Assembly (NCBI GenBank): GCA_030263535.1
Contig: SZPB01000005.1
Coordinates: 1-53,888, forward strand
Origin: Cytophagia bacterium CHB2
Lineage (GTDB): Bacteria > Zhuqueibacterota > Zhuqueibacteria > Zhuqueibacterales > Zhuqueibacteraceae
DNA: 53,888 bases
Reading direction: 5' to 3'
Below, piece after piece: positions 43,783 through 52,441 of the stretch. Every line of letters starts with the position of its first letter. The first letter of the stretch is position 1. A program made the translations under genes and the position numbers. The notes beneath the pieces are model-generated. The model was not told the origin of the DNA, searched no databases, and saw only the letters and a program-made list of their open reading frames with translations.

Positions 43783-43991
43783 ATCATTCGGGGCTTCTTC
43801 TCAAAGGCGTAATACTTGTCAGGCATGTCTGCTTACTTAACGCCTTCAAGATAATGGAATTTCTGCTTCTGTCAATCGCTTTTTAACTCAGAACTGCGCC
43901 GCATTGCCTCATAAAAAATGTTACCGAAGCATTTTGAATGAGGGGTCGTTGCCTCATAATTTATGTTACCCAAAACCGGAGAACATAAGTT

Positions 43992-45167
43992 ATGAGCCAT
44001 TTTTCCAAACGCGAGTATCTAAAAGCCATCTTTGCGCGTTATCAGAAAGCCAGTCGCGCCGAAAAGAGAATACTGCTGGACGGCTTTTGTGAAATCTGTG
44101 GCTATCATCGCAAGCATGCGATTCGTTTGTTGCAACGCCCGACTCGCCAGCAGAATGCGCGGGTGCGTCAACCACGGGGGCGAAAACGAGGCTATGATCA
44201 ACCGCTGCTGTTGCGCGTGCTCAAAGACATTTGGCGTGCGGCTAATTTGCCCTGCGCCAAACGGCTCAAAGCGCTCTTGCCGTTGTGGCTGCCACATTAC
44301 GAGTGGGAACTGCCGGATGACATCCAGCAGAAGCTCTCGAACATCTCTGCGGCAACGATTGATCGTTTGCTCAAGCCCAGCCGCGGGAAATATGCCAAAC
44401 GCGGATTGGCCACCACCAAACCGGGTTCTTTACTCAAGCATCACATCCCGGTCAAAACCAACCAGTGGGATGAAACCATCCCCGGCTTTCTCGAGGCCGA
44501 TACCGTGGCCCATTGTGGCAACTCCACGGCCGGGATGTTCGTCTTGACCGTCAACGCTACCGACCTTGCTACGGGCTGGTCAGAACAGCGTGCGGTGTGG
44601 GGCAAGGGCAAGGGCGAGCGCGGCGTGCTCGAGGCCGTTACCAGCATCGAACACCTGCTGCCCTTCGACGTGCGCGGCTTCGATTGCGATAATGGTTCGG
44701 AGTTTCTAAATTGGCATTTGGAACGGTATCTGCAAAAGCGCAAGCGCCCGATTCAATTTACGCGTTCGCGCCCGTATCACAAAAACGACAATGCCCATGT
44801 TGAAAACAAAAACTGGACGCACGTTCGGCAATATCTCGGGTATCAACGTTTCGATCAACAAGAGATTACGGCTTTGCTCAACGAACTCTACACCTCGGAG
44901 TGGCGGTGGCTGATGAATGCGTTTTTGCCCTCGGTCAAGCTTATCGAAAAGAAACGGCTGGGCTCAAAGATTATCAAAAAGTACGACGCCCCGCAAACCC
45001 CCTTGGCGCGTGCGCTGGCTTCGCCGCACGTGAGCCCTGCCCGGAAGCGTCAACTCAAAGAACAGTATCAGGCATTAAATCCATTTCAACTACAAAAAAC
45101 CATAAGCCAAAAGATTAAACGCATTCTCACTTTGGCAACGCATACAAACAGGACCATCGAAGAATGA
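43992..45167 (+). CDS. IS transposase with rve-type DDE integrase core
   Basis: This 391-residue transposase has an N-terminal helical DNA-binding region (LLDGFCEICGYHRKHAIRLL, RGRKRGYDQPLLLRVL). The retroviral-integrase-like core follows, with three acidic residues visible: Asp in FLEADTVAHCG, Asp in FDCDNGSEFL and Glu in NDNAHVENKNW. The C-terminal region is basic. It looks intact. I do not assign an IS family with confidence. It lies inside terminal repeats and is followed by a hairpin terminator. Confidence 0.92.
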   Translation: MSHFSKREYLKAIFARYQKASRAEKRILLDGFCEICGYHRKHAIRLLQRPTRQQNARVRQPRGRKRGYDQPLLLRVLKDIWRAANLPCAKRLKALLPLWLPHYEWELPDDIQQKLSNISAATIDRLLKPSRGKYAKRGLATTKPGSLLKHHIPVKTNQWDETIPGFLEADTVAHCGNSTAGMFVLTVNATDLATGWSEQRAVWGKGKGERGVLEAVTSIEHLLPFDVRGFDCDNGSEFLNWHLERYLQKRKRPIQFTRSRPYHKNDNAHVENKNWTHVRQYLGYQRFDQQEITALLNELYTSEWRWLMNAFLPSVKLIEKKRLGSKIIKKYDAPQTPLARALASPHVSPARKRQLKEQYQALNPFQLQKTISQKIKRILTLATHTNRTIEE

Positions 45168-45191
45168 AAACTTTCAAACACCCTAACCCCC

Positions 45192-45210
45192 CGTCTTCCT
45201 TCGGAAGACG
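45192..45210 (+). terminator. Hairpin terminator after the transposase
   Basis: A perfect 8-bp stem with a 3-nt loop (CGTCTTCC-TTC-GGAAGACG) lies 25 nt after the transposase stop. A T-rich stretch (CCTTTTTAC) starts a few bases later. This looks like an intrinsic terminator inside the IS right end. Confidence 0.6.
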
Positions 45211-45403
45211 AAAGCCTTTTTACACCCCTCCCGGTAACATTTTATTTTGAGGCAACGGGACGCGGGTTGCAATAGTTTCAAGTTTGGGCAAAATTGAGCA
45301 GAAACGAGGGGGGATTACTGGTGTAGGTAAAAGCGTGCAGATGCAATATCATCACGACAAAGTGAAATCCGACTCCATTCAGATCATGCTTCGCGTCCAA
45401 CTC

Positions 45404-47755
45404 TCATCCCACCACTTCGCCTTTTCTATTCGTCAGCTTTATGGGGGCGAGAGGCGCCGGGCTGTCGGTTTTGCCAAAACTCAAGGTATCCATCGGGCAT
45501 ACCGTAACGCAAATGCCGCAGCCGATGCACGAGCTGGTGGCGTTATCCAGCACTTGCTGCTTGAGTGCATAGCTCATGACATCGATGCCGACCTGGCAAT
45601 TCCGCGAACATTCGTAACAGCCGATGCACTTATCATTCGCCACGATTTTGAACTTGCCGATTTTCAGTTTAGCAAACAGGGCGGACTCCAACTGCATCAG
45701 CTTGGCGAGCGGACACCAATAACGGCACCAAACCTTTCCGCCAAGGAAGGGATATAACGTCACCGGCAAAATGCCGACGAGCCAGACATCCGCGTAAATG
45801 CGATAAATGCTGATACCCAACTCGGCGGCGCCGGTGAGTGCGTTATACACGTCTTTCAAGAGCATCAAGAGTGTAACCAGCGCGGCAAAAATCAATACGG
45901 CAAGGTTCATCCATTCCCACTGAATTGATTTTTGACCTTTAGGCGCGAGATGTCGCCAGCGATCGCCGAACGTCTCGGCCAAACCGCCGCACCCGCAAAT
46001 CCATGAACAATAGCGCTTGCCGTGAAACAGCACAAATATCGGGATGATGATGAACGTCAATAACACGCCCCACACAACCCAAACTTGATGCGGACTGTAA
46101 AAAAACGTGTAAAAAAACAGCGGCCAGGCATAAATGAGTCCATAACTCCGCCACGCTTGCTCGGCAAATGTTGGATCACTCGCGAGCTTCTCTCCCACCC
46201 ATTGATAGTTCACTGCCGTCTGAAATAAGAACTCGGGGATGAGAAAAAAGAAAACCCATTGAAAACTGATCAAACTGACAAAACGCCAAATTTGAAATTT
46301 ATCTTTGCGATCAAGTCCCCAGCGCTTGAGTGCTTGCAAGCCAAAAAACGTCATCAACGCGGTGTACAGTACGGTATACCAAAACGACCACGGGCGATCG
46401 AGCAGCGAAAGAAATTGGTATCCCCAATCTTTATAGGGCCAAAATTCTTGCCCTGCGCCGATCTTTGCGCCGTAAATTGTGTACCATACGAAGAACGATA
46501 GGCCGAGCCAGGCAAAGCGATCGCCGCGCATGCCATAAAAAATCAGACTGCCCAGACTTAACGCCCAGATGAGGCCGCCGAACCAGCCAGGTAAATCAGG
46601 CAAATTTACGCCAAGAAAATTTGCATGTCCCCCCAGGCTTGCGCCAAAGATTGACAGGCCAAGGAAACCGAGTATCGTAAGCACAACGGCGCGAGTGAGG
46701 CTGCCATCCCATTCGTTTTCCATTTTGAGTCCGAGTGATTTCAAGAAATCGCGCGGCGCCTCCGCGCCAATGAGCACGAAGGCATGATCGTATGGAATTT
46801 TGCGCGTTTCTTGCGAGCCGCCGTGAGCGATCGTGAGCGTCGCTTCGCGTTCACCGAACTCCGTGACGTTGGAATGAAAAATCGGCTCAATGCGTTTCGC
46901 GGCAATCGCTTCGTTGAGTTGGCGTTCATTATCTCTGAAGATGCGCTCAAATTCGCCGCGACGGTAGGAAAGATAGACTTGGTTTTGTTCGCTGAGCGTG
47001 ATTGCCGCTTCCACGGCGCTGTTGCCGCCGCCGACAACGAGGATGTTTTCATTCCTATACTTGCGCGGCGAATATAAGCGATGATACACGCGCTCGTGCT
47101 CTTCACCAGGCACGTTAAGCTTGCGCGGATTGCCGCGTAGCCCCGTGGCAAGAACGATCCGTTTACTGCGATACGTTGCTGACGATGTCTGCACATAAAA
47201 AATGCCGCCCTTCCTCTCCAATCCGGTAACGCCCTCGCCTGTACGCACATTTAGACTATTGGCTTGAATGATTTGATGCCAGCGCTTGATCAAATCCTCC
47301 TTGGTTGCGCCGTCAAGCCAGAGTTTGCCCTTGGCCGGCTGGCTATCCGGTTCGGCATAAACGTATTTTCCTTCTGGAAAATTTTCGATGGTATTCGCAA
47401 TTTGCTCTTTCTCGAGCAACACGTAACGCATGCCGCGCTCACTCGCTTGCAATGCGGCATTCAACCCCGCTGCGCCCGCGCCAATCACGACGACATCATA
47501 AAGCTCGCGATCGCTGCCGCCGATGGCATTGGGTAATGTGGCGATATGCTCAACAACCTCGAACCCCTGCGCCATGGCATACTTGATCACCGGCGCGCCA
47601 GCAAGATCGCCCACGATGTACAAGCCCGCAAAATTACTCTCATTGTGTTTCTTAAGAAACGGCCGCTCATTCGGACCGCTGCCGGAATGCAGAATATCGA
47701 CAAGAAATTGTTTCAGGCGAGTGTAAAAGGCAGGTTGTTCGCTGGGCGTTGGCAT
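45404..47755 (-). CDS. Flavin-dependent reductase fused to membrane polyferredoxin
   Basis: This 783-residue fusion begins with a thioredoxin-reductase-like flavoprotein part (about 1-340): DVVVIGAGAAGLNAALQASERG for FAD and ENILVVGGGNSAVEAAITLSE for NAD(P). The redox CxxC of thioredoxin reductases is not seen. Residues about 345-650 hold some eight to nine transmembrane helices. CSWICGCGGLAETFG and CRYWCPLAKLMQ occur at the membrane, as in NapH/NosR/RdxA-type proteins. Two 4Fe-4S clusters end the protein: CIGCYECSRNC and CIGCGICVTVCPMD. It probably passes electrons from NAD(P)H through iron-sulfur centres in the membrane to an unknown acceptor. No partner gene lies next to it. Confidence 0.85.
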   Translation of the reverse strand: MPTPSEQPAFYTRLKQFLVDILHSGSGPNERPFLKKHNESNFAGLYIVGDLAGAPVIKYAMAQGFEVVEHIATLPNAIGGSDRELYDVVVIGAGAAGLNAALQASERGMRYVLLEKEQIANTIENFPEGKYVYAEPDSQPAKGKLWLDGATKEDLIKRWHQIIQANSLNVRTGEGVTGLERKGGIFYVQTSSATYRSKRIVLATGLRGNPRKLNVPGEEHERVYHRLYSPRKYRNENILVVGGGNSAVEAAITLSEQNQVYLSYRRGEFERIFRDNERQLNEAIAAKRIEPIFHSNVTEFGEREATLTIAHGGSQETRKIPYDHAFVLIGAEAPRDFLKSLGLKMENEWDGSLTRAVVLTILGFLGLSIFGASLGGHANFLGVNLPDLPGWFGGLIWALSLGSLIFYGMRGDRFAWLGLSFFVWYTIYGAKIGAGQEFWPYKDWGYQFLSLLDRPWSFWYTVLYTALMTFFGLQALKRWGLDRKDKFQIWRFVSLISFQWVFFFLIPEFLFQTAVNYQWVGEKLASDPTFAEQAWRSYGLIYAWPLFFYTFFYSPHQVWVVWGVLLTFIIIPIFVLFHGKRYCSWICGCGGLAETFGDRWRHLAPKGQKSIQWEWMNLAVLIFAALVTLLMLLKDVYNALTGAAELGISIYRIYADVWLVGILPVTLYPFLGGKVWCRYWCPLAKLMQLESALFAKLKIGKFKIVANDKCIGCYECSRNCQVGIDVMSYALKQQVLDNATSSCIGCGICVTVCPMDTLSFGKTDSPAPLAPIKLTNRKGEVVG

Positions 47756-48088
47756 AATCCTTATCACATTGAATGATCGTTGAAATCCGAAATCAGCTTC
47801 GTAATCTGAATAACCTCAAGCTGAAACAAAAACTCTTGCGCCGCGCTATCGCTAGGCTGACTCGGCTGGCTGCTCGTCACTCTTCTCTCAACACCGACGG
47901 CCTTCAGCCTATTCCCAGCCTGCGTCAATTTTCGCTATTACCGCGTTACCTCAATTCGTCTAACTAGCATCGCTTGTCATCCTACATGGATCGGGTGACG
48001 TACTCGGCATTAAGCCCAGGCTCAAACAACTCCATGTCTGAGACACGGCGAGTGAGTCAGCAAATGAAGAGGTTGCTTACCGGCAATT
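47756..48088. other. 333-nt intergenic region
   Basis: This lies between the TPR-CsgG-like gene end and the fusion reductase start. I see no convincing gene or strong hairpin. It should hold the promoter of the reductase gene, but no clear sigma-70 hexamers were identified. Confidence 0.3.
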
Positions 48089-49012
48089 TTATTGATCGGC
48101 GGCTTCTGTCGAATCTTTTGCAACCGCTTGCTGCACTTTTACAACTTTGGTACTCAAGTCTGCCGCCAGCGTTTCGGCGGCTTCACGGAATTGCGCGGAT
48201 GAAGCGGCTTTCGCATGACAGGCGAGCAGCGCTTCGCCGCTTTCCACATGCAAAATGCGCGCATCGGTTTCATAGCCGCCGGCGAGCCGGCTGAGATTGC
48301 CCACGGCGACGGCTTGTACGCCCAAGATTTTTCCCACCGCCACCGCCGTCTCCGCCTCCAACGCGCCGGTTTGTCCCAAAGCCTGCTCTTCAAAAACGCG
48401 GTCGATCTGGCGGCGCTCCACGATGCGATAGGCGCCATGATTGATCAGCGCGGTTACCATCATTTCTGAAAAAGTTGCGCCCAGCCCTTGCGCGGTTGAA
48501 TCGCCGCCGGGATAATCAAACGGGAAAACTGCCAACATCGGCTTCTCGCCCACGACGGTTATTGCCTGTGGCTCCGGTGCAGGTTCTGCAGCTTTCTCCG
48601 GTTTTGGCTGCGCTTTGTTAAACCATTCCGGATGCTGGCTGCGAATGCGCGCGATGACTTGCGCCGCTTGCGCGCGATCCTTCCCTCCCTCCGGCGCGAA
48701 TTTCAAAGCCTTGGTGAAATGATCGTACGCTGCAAGGGACTTGCCTTCCTTGAACAATAAATCAGCATAGGCTAAATGCGCCTTTGCGTTTTTCGGATCG
48801 AGCCGGAGAGCCTGTTCGAATTTCGCTTTTGCCAGAACCACGCGGCCGCGCTTCATCAGCGCAAGGCCTTCGTTGGTCAATTTCGCGGAACGTATCTCGG
48901 CGCGATCCGCCGCAGCCTCGCGCGCGACCCGGCGCGCCGTTATTTGTGCAGAGGCGGAAGAAATCGCGCCGGACAAAAACCATAAACTCAACAGCATCAG
49001 AAAATATTTCAT
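48089..49012 (-). CDS. Exported TPR protein with CsgG-like domain
   Basis: This 307-residue protein has a signal peptide (FLMLLSLWFLSGAISSASAQ). A TPR region follows at about 45-125, with ALRLDPKNAKAHLAYADLLFKEG and AYDHFTKALKFAPEGG. A Pro/Ala/Glu-rich linker lies at about 135-155. The C-terminal domain is of the CsgG/LpoB-like type: MLAVFPFDYPGGDSTAQG, MMVTALINHGAYRIVERRQIDRVFEEQ, AVAVGKILGVQAVAVGNLSRL. Such proteins act at the outer membrane or in envelope assembly. The ATG has an AGGAG site 6 nt upstream. There is no partner that fixes its function. Confidence 0.85.
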   Translation of the reverse strand: MKYFLMLLSLWFLSGAISSASAQITARRVAREAAADRAEIRSAKLTNEGLALMKRGRVVLAKAKFEQALRLDPKNAKAHLAYADLLFKEGKSLAAYDHFTKALKFAPEGGKDRAQAAQVIARIRSQHPEWFNKAQPKPEKAAEPAPEPQAITVVGEKPMLAVFPFDYPGGDSTAQGLGATFSEMMVTALINHGAYRIVERRQIDRVFEEQALGQTGALEAETAVAVGKILGVQAVAVGNLSRLAGGYETDARILHVESGEALLACHAKAASSAQFREAAETLAADLSTKVVKVQQAVAKDSTEAADQ

Positions 49013-49179
49013 AATGAACTCCTGTTTTTCCGTTTATGTAGCTTAGTTTTCTGACATTAAAAGTAAACTGCAAATGAACACGAATAGCAAAAATCATCAC
49101 CGCTGCAAAAAGCAAGCTTAATTTCTACTCCGCCGGTCAAAAACGCAAGCACTTTATCCTGGGATTTGCGTTTGCGCGC

Positions 49180-49208
49180 TTGACATCACAAGTGAAACTT
49201 TGCATATT
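49180..49208 (+). promoter_or_regulatory. Sigma-70-like promoter for the amidohydrolase operon
   Basis: A perfect TTGACA at 49180-49185 and a CATATT at 49203-49208 are separated by 17 nt, the optimal spacing. The first gene follows after about 50 nt, with an AGGAGG ribosome site. It is the clearest promoter in the window. Confidence 0.6.
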
Positions 49209-49261
49209 GGCCGCATCCCAGCACAATCATTATTGCCGTTCATTATCAAGAGGAGGATTTC

Positions 49262-52200
49262 ATGCCACGTGACCTCAGTTGCCACTTTAAGAAAACCCGG
49301 CCGCTGGCAAATCATGTTTTGCCGACTGCGGTTCTCATCGTCCTCATCAACACCTGCGTTGCCTATACGCAAATTGCGCCGACCGAGGGTTTACGCGACA
49401 ATACGCCCAAAGTGCATGCCCTCATCAACGCCAGAATCGTCCCGGCGCCTGGACAAGTAATCGAAAAAGGCGCAGTGATCGTGCGCGACGGTGTGATCGT
49501 GGCCGCCGGCGCGCAAGTGACGCCGCCGGCAGATGCGCGCGTATGGGATTACACCGCCAAGACTATTTATCCTGGTTTCATTGAAACCTATTCGAATCTC
49601 GGGTTGCCGGCAGCGCCTCCTCCCACTCGCGGCCAGGCCGGCGGCGGTCAAACGGAACGCCGCACCGAAGAACGGCGCGGGCCGCGGCATTGGAATCCCC
49701 TGATGCGCGCCGATGACAGCGCCGAAGAAATGTTTCAACCGGATGCCAAGAAAGCGCAAGCGCTGCGCGAGTTGGGATTTTGTGCGGCATTAACCGCACC
49801 GGCCAAAGGCATTTTCCGCGGCGCCAGCGCACTGATCAGTTTGGGCGAAGAAGCGGCGAATCGCGGCATCCTCAAACCCAACGTGGCGCAGCATCTCGCT
49901 TTCGAAACCGCCACGTTTCAGGACGGTGGCTATCCCAATTCCGTCATGGGCAGCATTTCATTCATCCGCCAAACGTTTTTGGATGCGAAATGGTATGAAG
50001 CGGCGATGACGGCTTATCGCAAGAATCCCGCGCAAACGCGCCCGGAAGAAAGTCCCGCACTCGCGGCTTTGTTCGAAGCGGCGAACAGCCGGCAGCCGGT
50101 GATCATCGAAGTGAACGATGATTTGAATTTCATGCGCGCATTGAAAATCGCGAAAGAATTCAATCTCAACATGATCGTGCGCGGCAGCGGCCATGAATAT
50201 CGCCAGTTGGATCGCGTGAAAGCCGCGGGCGTCACGCTGATTTTACCGCTCGATTTCCCGGAGAAACCCAACGTCGAAACGCCGGAAGATGCGCTGGAAG
50301 TTACACTCGAGGAATTGCAACATTGGGATATGGCGCCGGCGAATGCGCATTGGCTGCAACAAGCCGGCGTAAGTTTTGCGTTGAGCACCACCAAACTCAA
50401 AAAGGAATCAGATTTTCCCGGGCGCGTGCGCGAAGCCATCAAACGCGGCTTGCCGGAGAGCGCCGCACTGGCGGCATTGACGACGATTCCCGCGAAAATC
50501 GTGGGTGAAGAAAATCGTTTGGGCAGCATTGCCTCGGGTAAAGTTGCGAATCTCGTTGTCACCGACGGCAATTTGTTTGCCGAAAAAACTTCGATTTTGG
50601 ATGTTTGGATCGACGGCAGCCGCCATGAAATCAAGAAGCCGGCGGCAGTTGATTTGCGCGGCACGTGGGAAATCACACTGACCAATGCTGCGGGCACGAT
50701 TCAATCTTATAAGCTCAATCTCAAAGGCACGCCGGAGAAATTGAGCGGCGACATTGCTAAAGACGCGACAAAGGCCAATCTCACCAAAGCACAACTCGAT
50801 GACAAGAAAGTTGCGTTGGTTTTCAAAGGCGACTCGCTCGGCCATGCCGGTGTGATCCGGCTTTCGGGTTTCGCTGAAGCCGGCGCATTGCAAGGCAACG
50901 GCGAGCTGGCCGACGGCTCTGCGGTTTCGTGGAGCGCGAAACAAACCGCGCCGTTTGAAGAAAAATCTTCGGAGAAAATCAAGGCGGCCGCAGCGCCTGC
51001 GGTTTTGAAGAAAGTTTATCCCTTTGGCGGCTATGGCCGCAGCAGCGCGCCCGAGCAGCCGCAAACCGTTTTGGTGCGCGGGGCAACGATTTGGACCAGC
51101 GGCCCGCAGGGCAAACTCGAAGACGCGGATATGCTGATCAAAGCCGGTAAAATCGCGCAAATCGGCAAGAGCTTGACGGCGCCTGCCGGCGCGATGATTA
51201 TCGATGCGAAAGGCAAACATGTCACGCCCGGCTTGATCGATGCGCATTCACATTCCGCCGCTTCGTCGATCAATGAATCTGGCCAGGCGGTGACCTCGGA
51301 AGTCGGCATCGAAGATGTGATTAATCCCACCAGCATCAACATCTATCAGCAACTTGCCGGCGGGCTGACGGTTGCACATGTGATGCATGGCTCCGCAAAT
51401 CCGATTGGCGGAAAAAATCAAACCATGAAATGGCGCTGGGGCGCGGATGCCGAAGGATTGAAATTCGTCGAAGCGCCGCCGACCATAAAATTCGCGCTGG
51501 GCGAAAACGTCAAGCGCAGCAACAGCTCGCAGCCTTCGAGCCGTTATCCCGCCACGCGCATGGGCGTTGAGCAAATCATCAGTGATCGTTTCAAAGCCGC
51601 GCGCGATTATGAGAAGGAGTGGAACACATTCAACGCCGCCAAGAAAAATGCGGTCGCGGCCATCCCGCCGCGCCGCGATTTGGAGCTGGAAACGCTGGTT
51701 GAAATCTTGAACGGCAAGCGCTTCATTCATTGCCATTCTTACCGCCAGGACGAAATTTTAATGCTCATTCGCCTGGCGGATGAGTTCGGCTTCAAAGTCG
51801 GAACGTTCCAACACGTGCTGGAAGGGTATAAAGTCGCGGATGCCATCAGCACGCACGGCGCGGCGGCCTCGTGTTTCAGCGATTGGTGGGCGTACAAGTT
51901 CGAAGTGTACGATGCCATTCCGCACAATGGCGCGATGATGCACAAGCAGGGCATCGTAGTTTCGTTCAACTCGGATAGCGGCGAGTTGGCGCGGCGCATG
52001 AATCTCGAAGCGGCAAAAGCAGTGAAATACGGCAATGTGCCCGAGGAAGAAGCGCTGAAGTTCGTCACGCTGAATCCTGCGATTCAACTCAAAGTCGATC
52101 ATCTTGTCGGCTCGCTCGAAGCCGGCAAACACGCGGATTTCGCGATTTGGAACGGCTCGCCGCTGTCAACCTATTCGATGTGCGAGCAGACGTGGATCGA

Positions 52201-52348
52201 GGGCCGCAAGTATTTCGATCGTGAGGAAGATCTCCGCATGCGAGCGGAAGTCGAAAAAGAACGCGCTGCGTTGATCCAAAAAGTTTTGATGGAAAAAGAA
52301 GAGAGCGCCAAAGATAGTCCGCGCGAGGCAAAGAAACCCACGGATTGA
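49262..52348 (+). CDS. Exported double amidohydrolase-domain protein
   Basis: This 1028-residue protein has a signal sequence (VLIVLINTCVAYTQ). Two amidohydrolase-like units follow. In the first (about 50-465) the usual metal site is lost: the expected PGLIDxHxH reads YPGFIETYSNLG. In the second (about 620-1000) it is kept: TPGLIDAHSHSA with His662 and His664, FIHCHSYRQDEI, FQHVLEGYKVAD and SFNSDSGELARR. Between them is a beta-rich insert (about 470-600) with DLRGTWEITLTNAAG. The protein resembles imidazolonepropionase-like periplasmic amidohydrolases that act on peptides or cyclic amides. Only the second unit is likely to be catalytic. Confidence 0.88.
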   Translation: MPRDLSCHFKKTRPLANHVLPTAVLIVLINTCVAYTQIAPTEGLRDNTPKVHALINARIVPAPGQVIEKGAVIVRDGVIVAAGAQVTPPADARVWDYTAKTIYPGFIETYSNLGLPAAPPPTRGQAGGGQTERRTEERRGPRHWNPLMRADDSAEEMFQPDAKKAQALRELGFCAALTAPAKGIFRGASALISLGEEAANRGILKPNVAQHLAFETATFQDGGYPNSVMGSISFIRQTFLDAKWYEAAMTAYRKNPAQTRPEESPALAALFEAANSRQPVIIEVNDDLNFMRALKIAKEFNLNMIVRGSGHEYRQLDRVKAAGVTLILPLDFPEKPNVETPEDALEVTLEELQHWDMAPANAHWLQQAGVSFALSTTKLKKESDFPGRVREAIKRGLPESAALAALTTIPAKIVGEENRLGSIASGKVANLVVTDGNLFAEKTSILDVWIDGSRHEIKKPAAVDLRGTWEITLTNAAGTIQSYKLNLKGTPEKLSGDIAKDATKANLTKAQLDDKKVALVFKGDSLGHAGVIRLSGFAEAGALQGNGELADGSAVSWSAKQTAPFEEKSSEKIKAAAAPAVLKKVYPFGGYGRSSAPEQPQTVLVRGATIWTSGPQGKLEDADMLIKAGKIAQIGKSLTAPAGAMIIDAKGKHVTPGLIDAHSHSAASSINESGQAVTSEVGIEDVINPTSINIYQQLAGGLTVAHVMHGSANPIGGKNQTMKWRWGADAEGLKFVEAPPTIKFALGENVKRSNSSQPSSRYPATRMGVEQIISDRFKAARDYEKEWNTFNAAKKNAVAAIPPRRDLELETLVEILNGKRFIHCHSYRQDEILMLIRLADEFGFKVGTFQHVLEGYKVADAISTHGAAASCFSDWWAYKFEVYDAIPHNGAMMHKQGIVVSFNSDSGELARRMNLEAAKAVKYGNVPEEEALKFVTLNPAIQLKVDHLVGSLEAGKHADFAIWNGSPLSTYSMCEQTWIEGRKYFDREEDLRMRAEVEKERAALIQKVLMEKEESAKDSPREAKKPTD

Positions 52349-52416
52349 GTTCGTAGTCGCGCCTTCAGGCGCGTTCGGTAACTAAACTTCTTGACCCTGA
52401 AGGGTCAACTACGAAC
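52349..52416. repeat. Three-way-junction palindrome between amidohydrolase genes
   Basis: An outer perfect 9-bp stem (GTTCGTAGT at 52349-52357 with ACTACGAAC at 52408-52416) encloses two hairpins. One is CGCGCC-TTCA-GGCGCG at 52358-52373. The other is TTGACCCT-GA-AGGGTCAA at 52391-52408. The element sits directly after the stop of the first amidohydrolase gene. The hairpin GCGCCTTCAGGCGC also occurs at 8014-8027 with a similar TAGTTG/CAACTA outer stem, which supports a dispersed family. It may fine-tune or stabilise the operon mRNA. Confidence 0.7.
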
Positions 52417-52441
52417 TAGACCCAACACGGAGCCATCAGTG

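Larger units (their letters stand above)
43904..45255 (+). mobile_element. Insertion sequence with doubled left terminal repeat
   Basis: The element carries one transposase gene. The right end (45233-45255) reads, in complement, TTGCCTCAAAATAAAATG then TTACC. The left side has two matching copies, at 43949-43970 and 43904-43925 (TTGCCTCATAATTTATG and TTGCCTCATAAAAAATG, each then TTACC). They are spaced 45 nt apart. The outer copy may be the true end, or a relic of an earlier insertion. No clear target duplication could be read. Confidence 0.8.
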
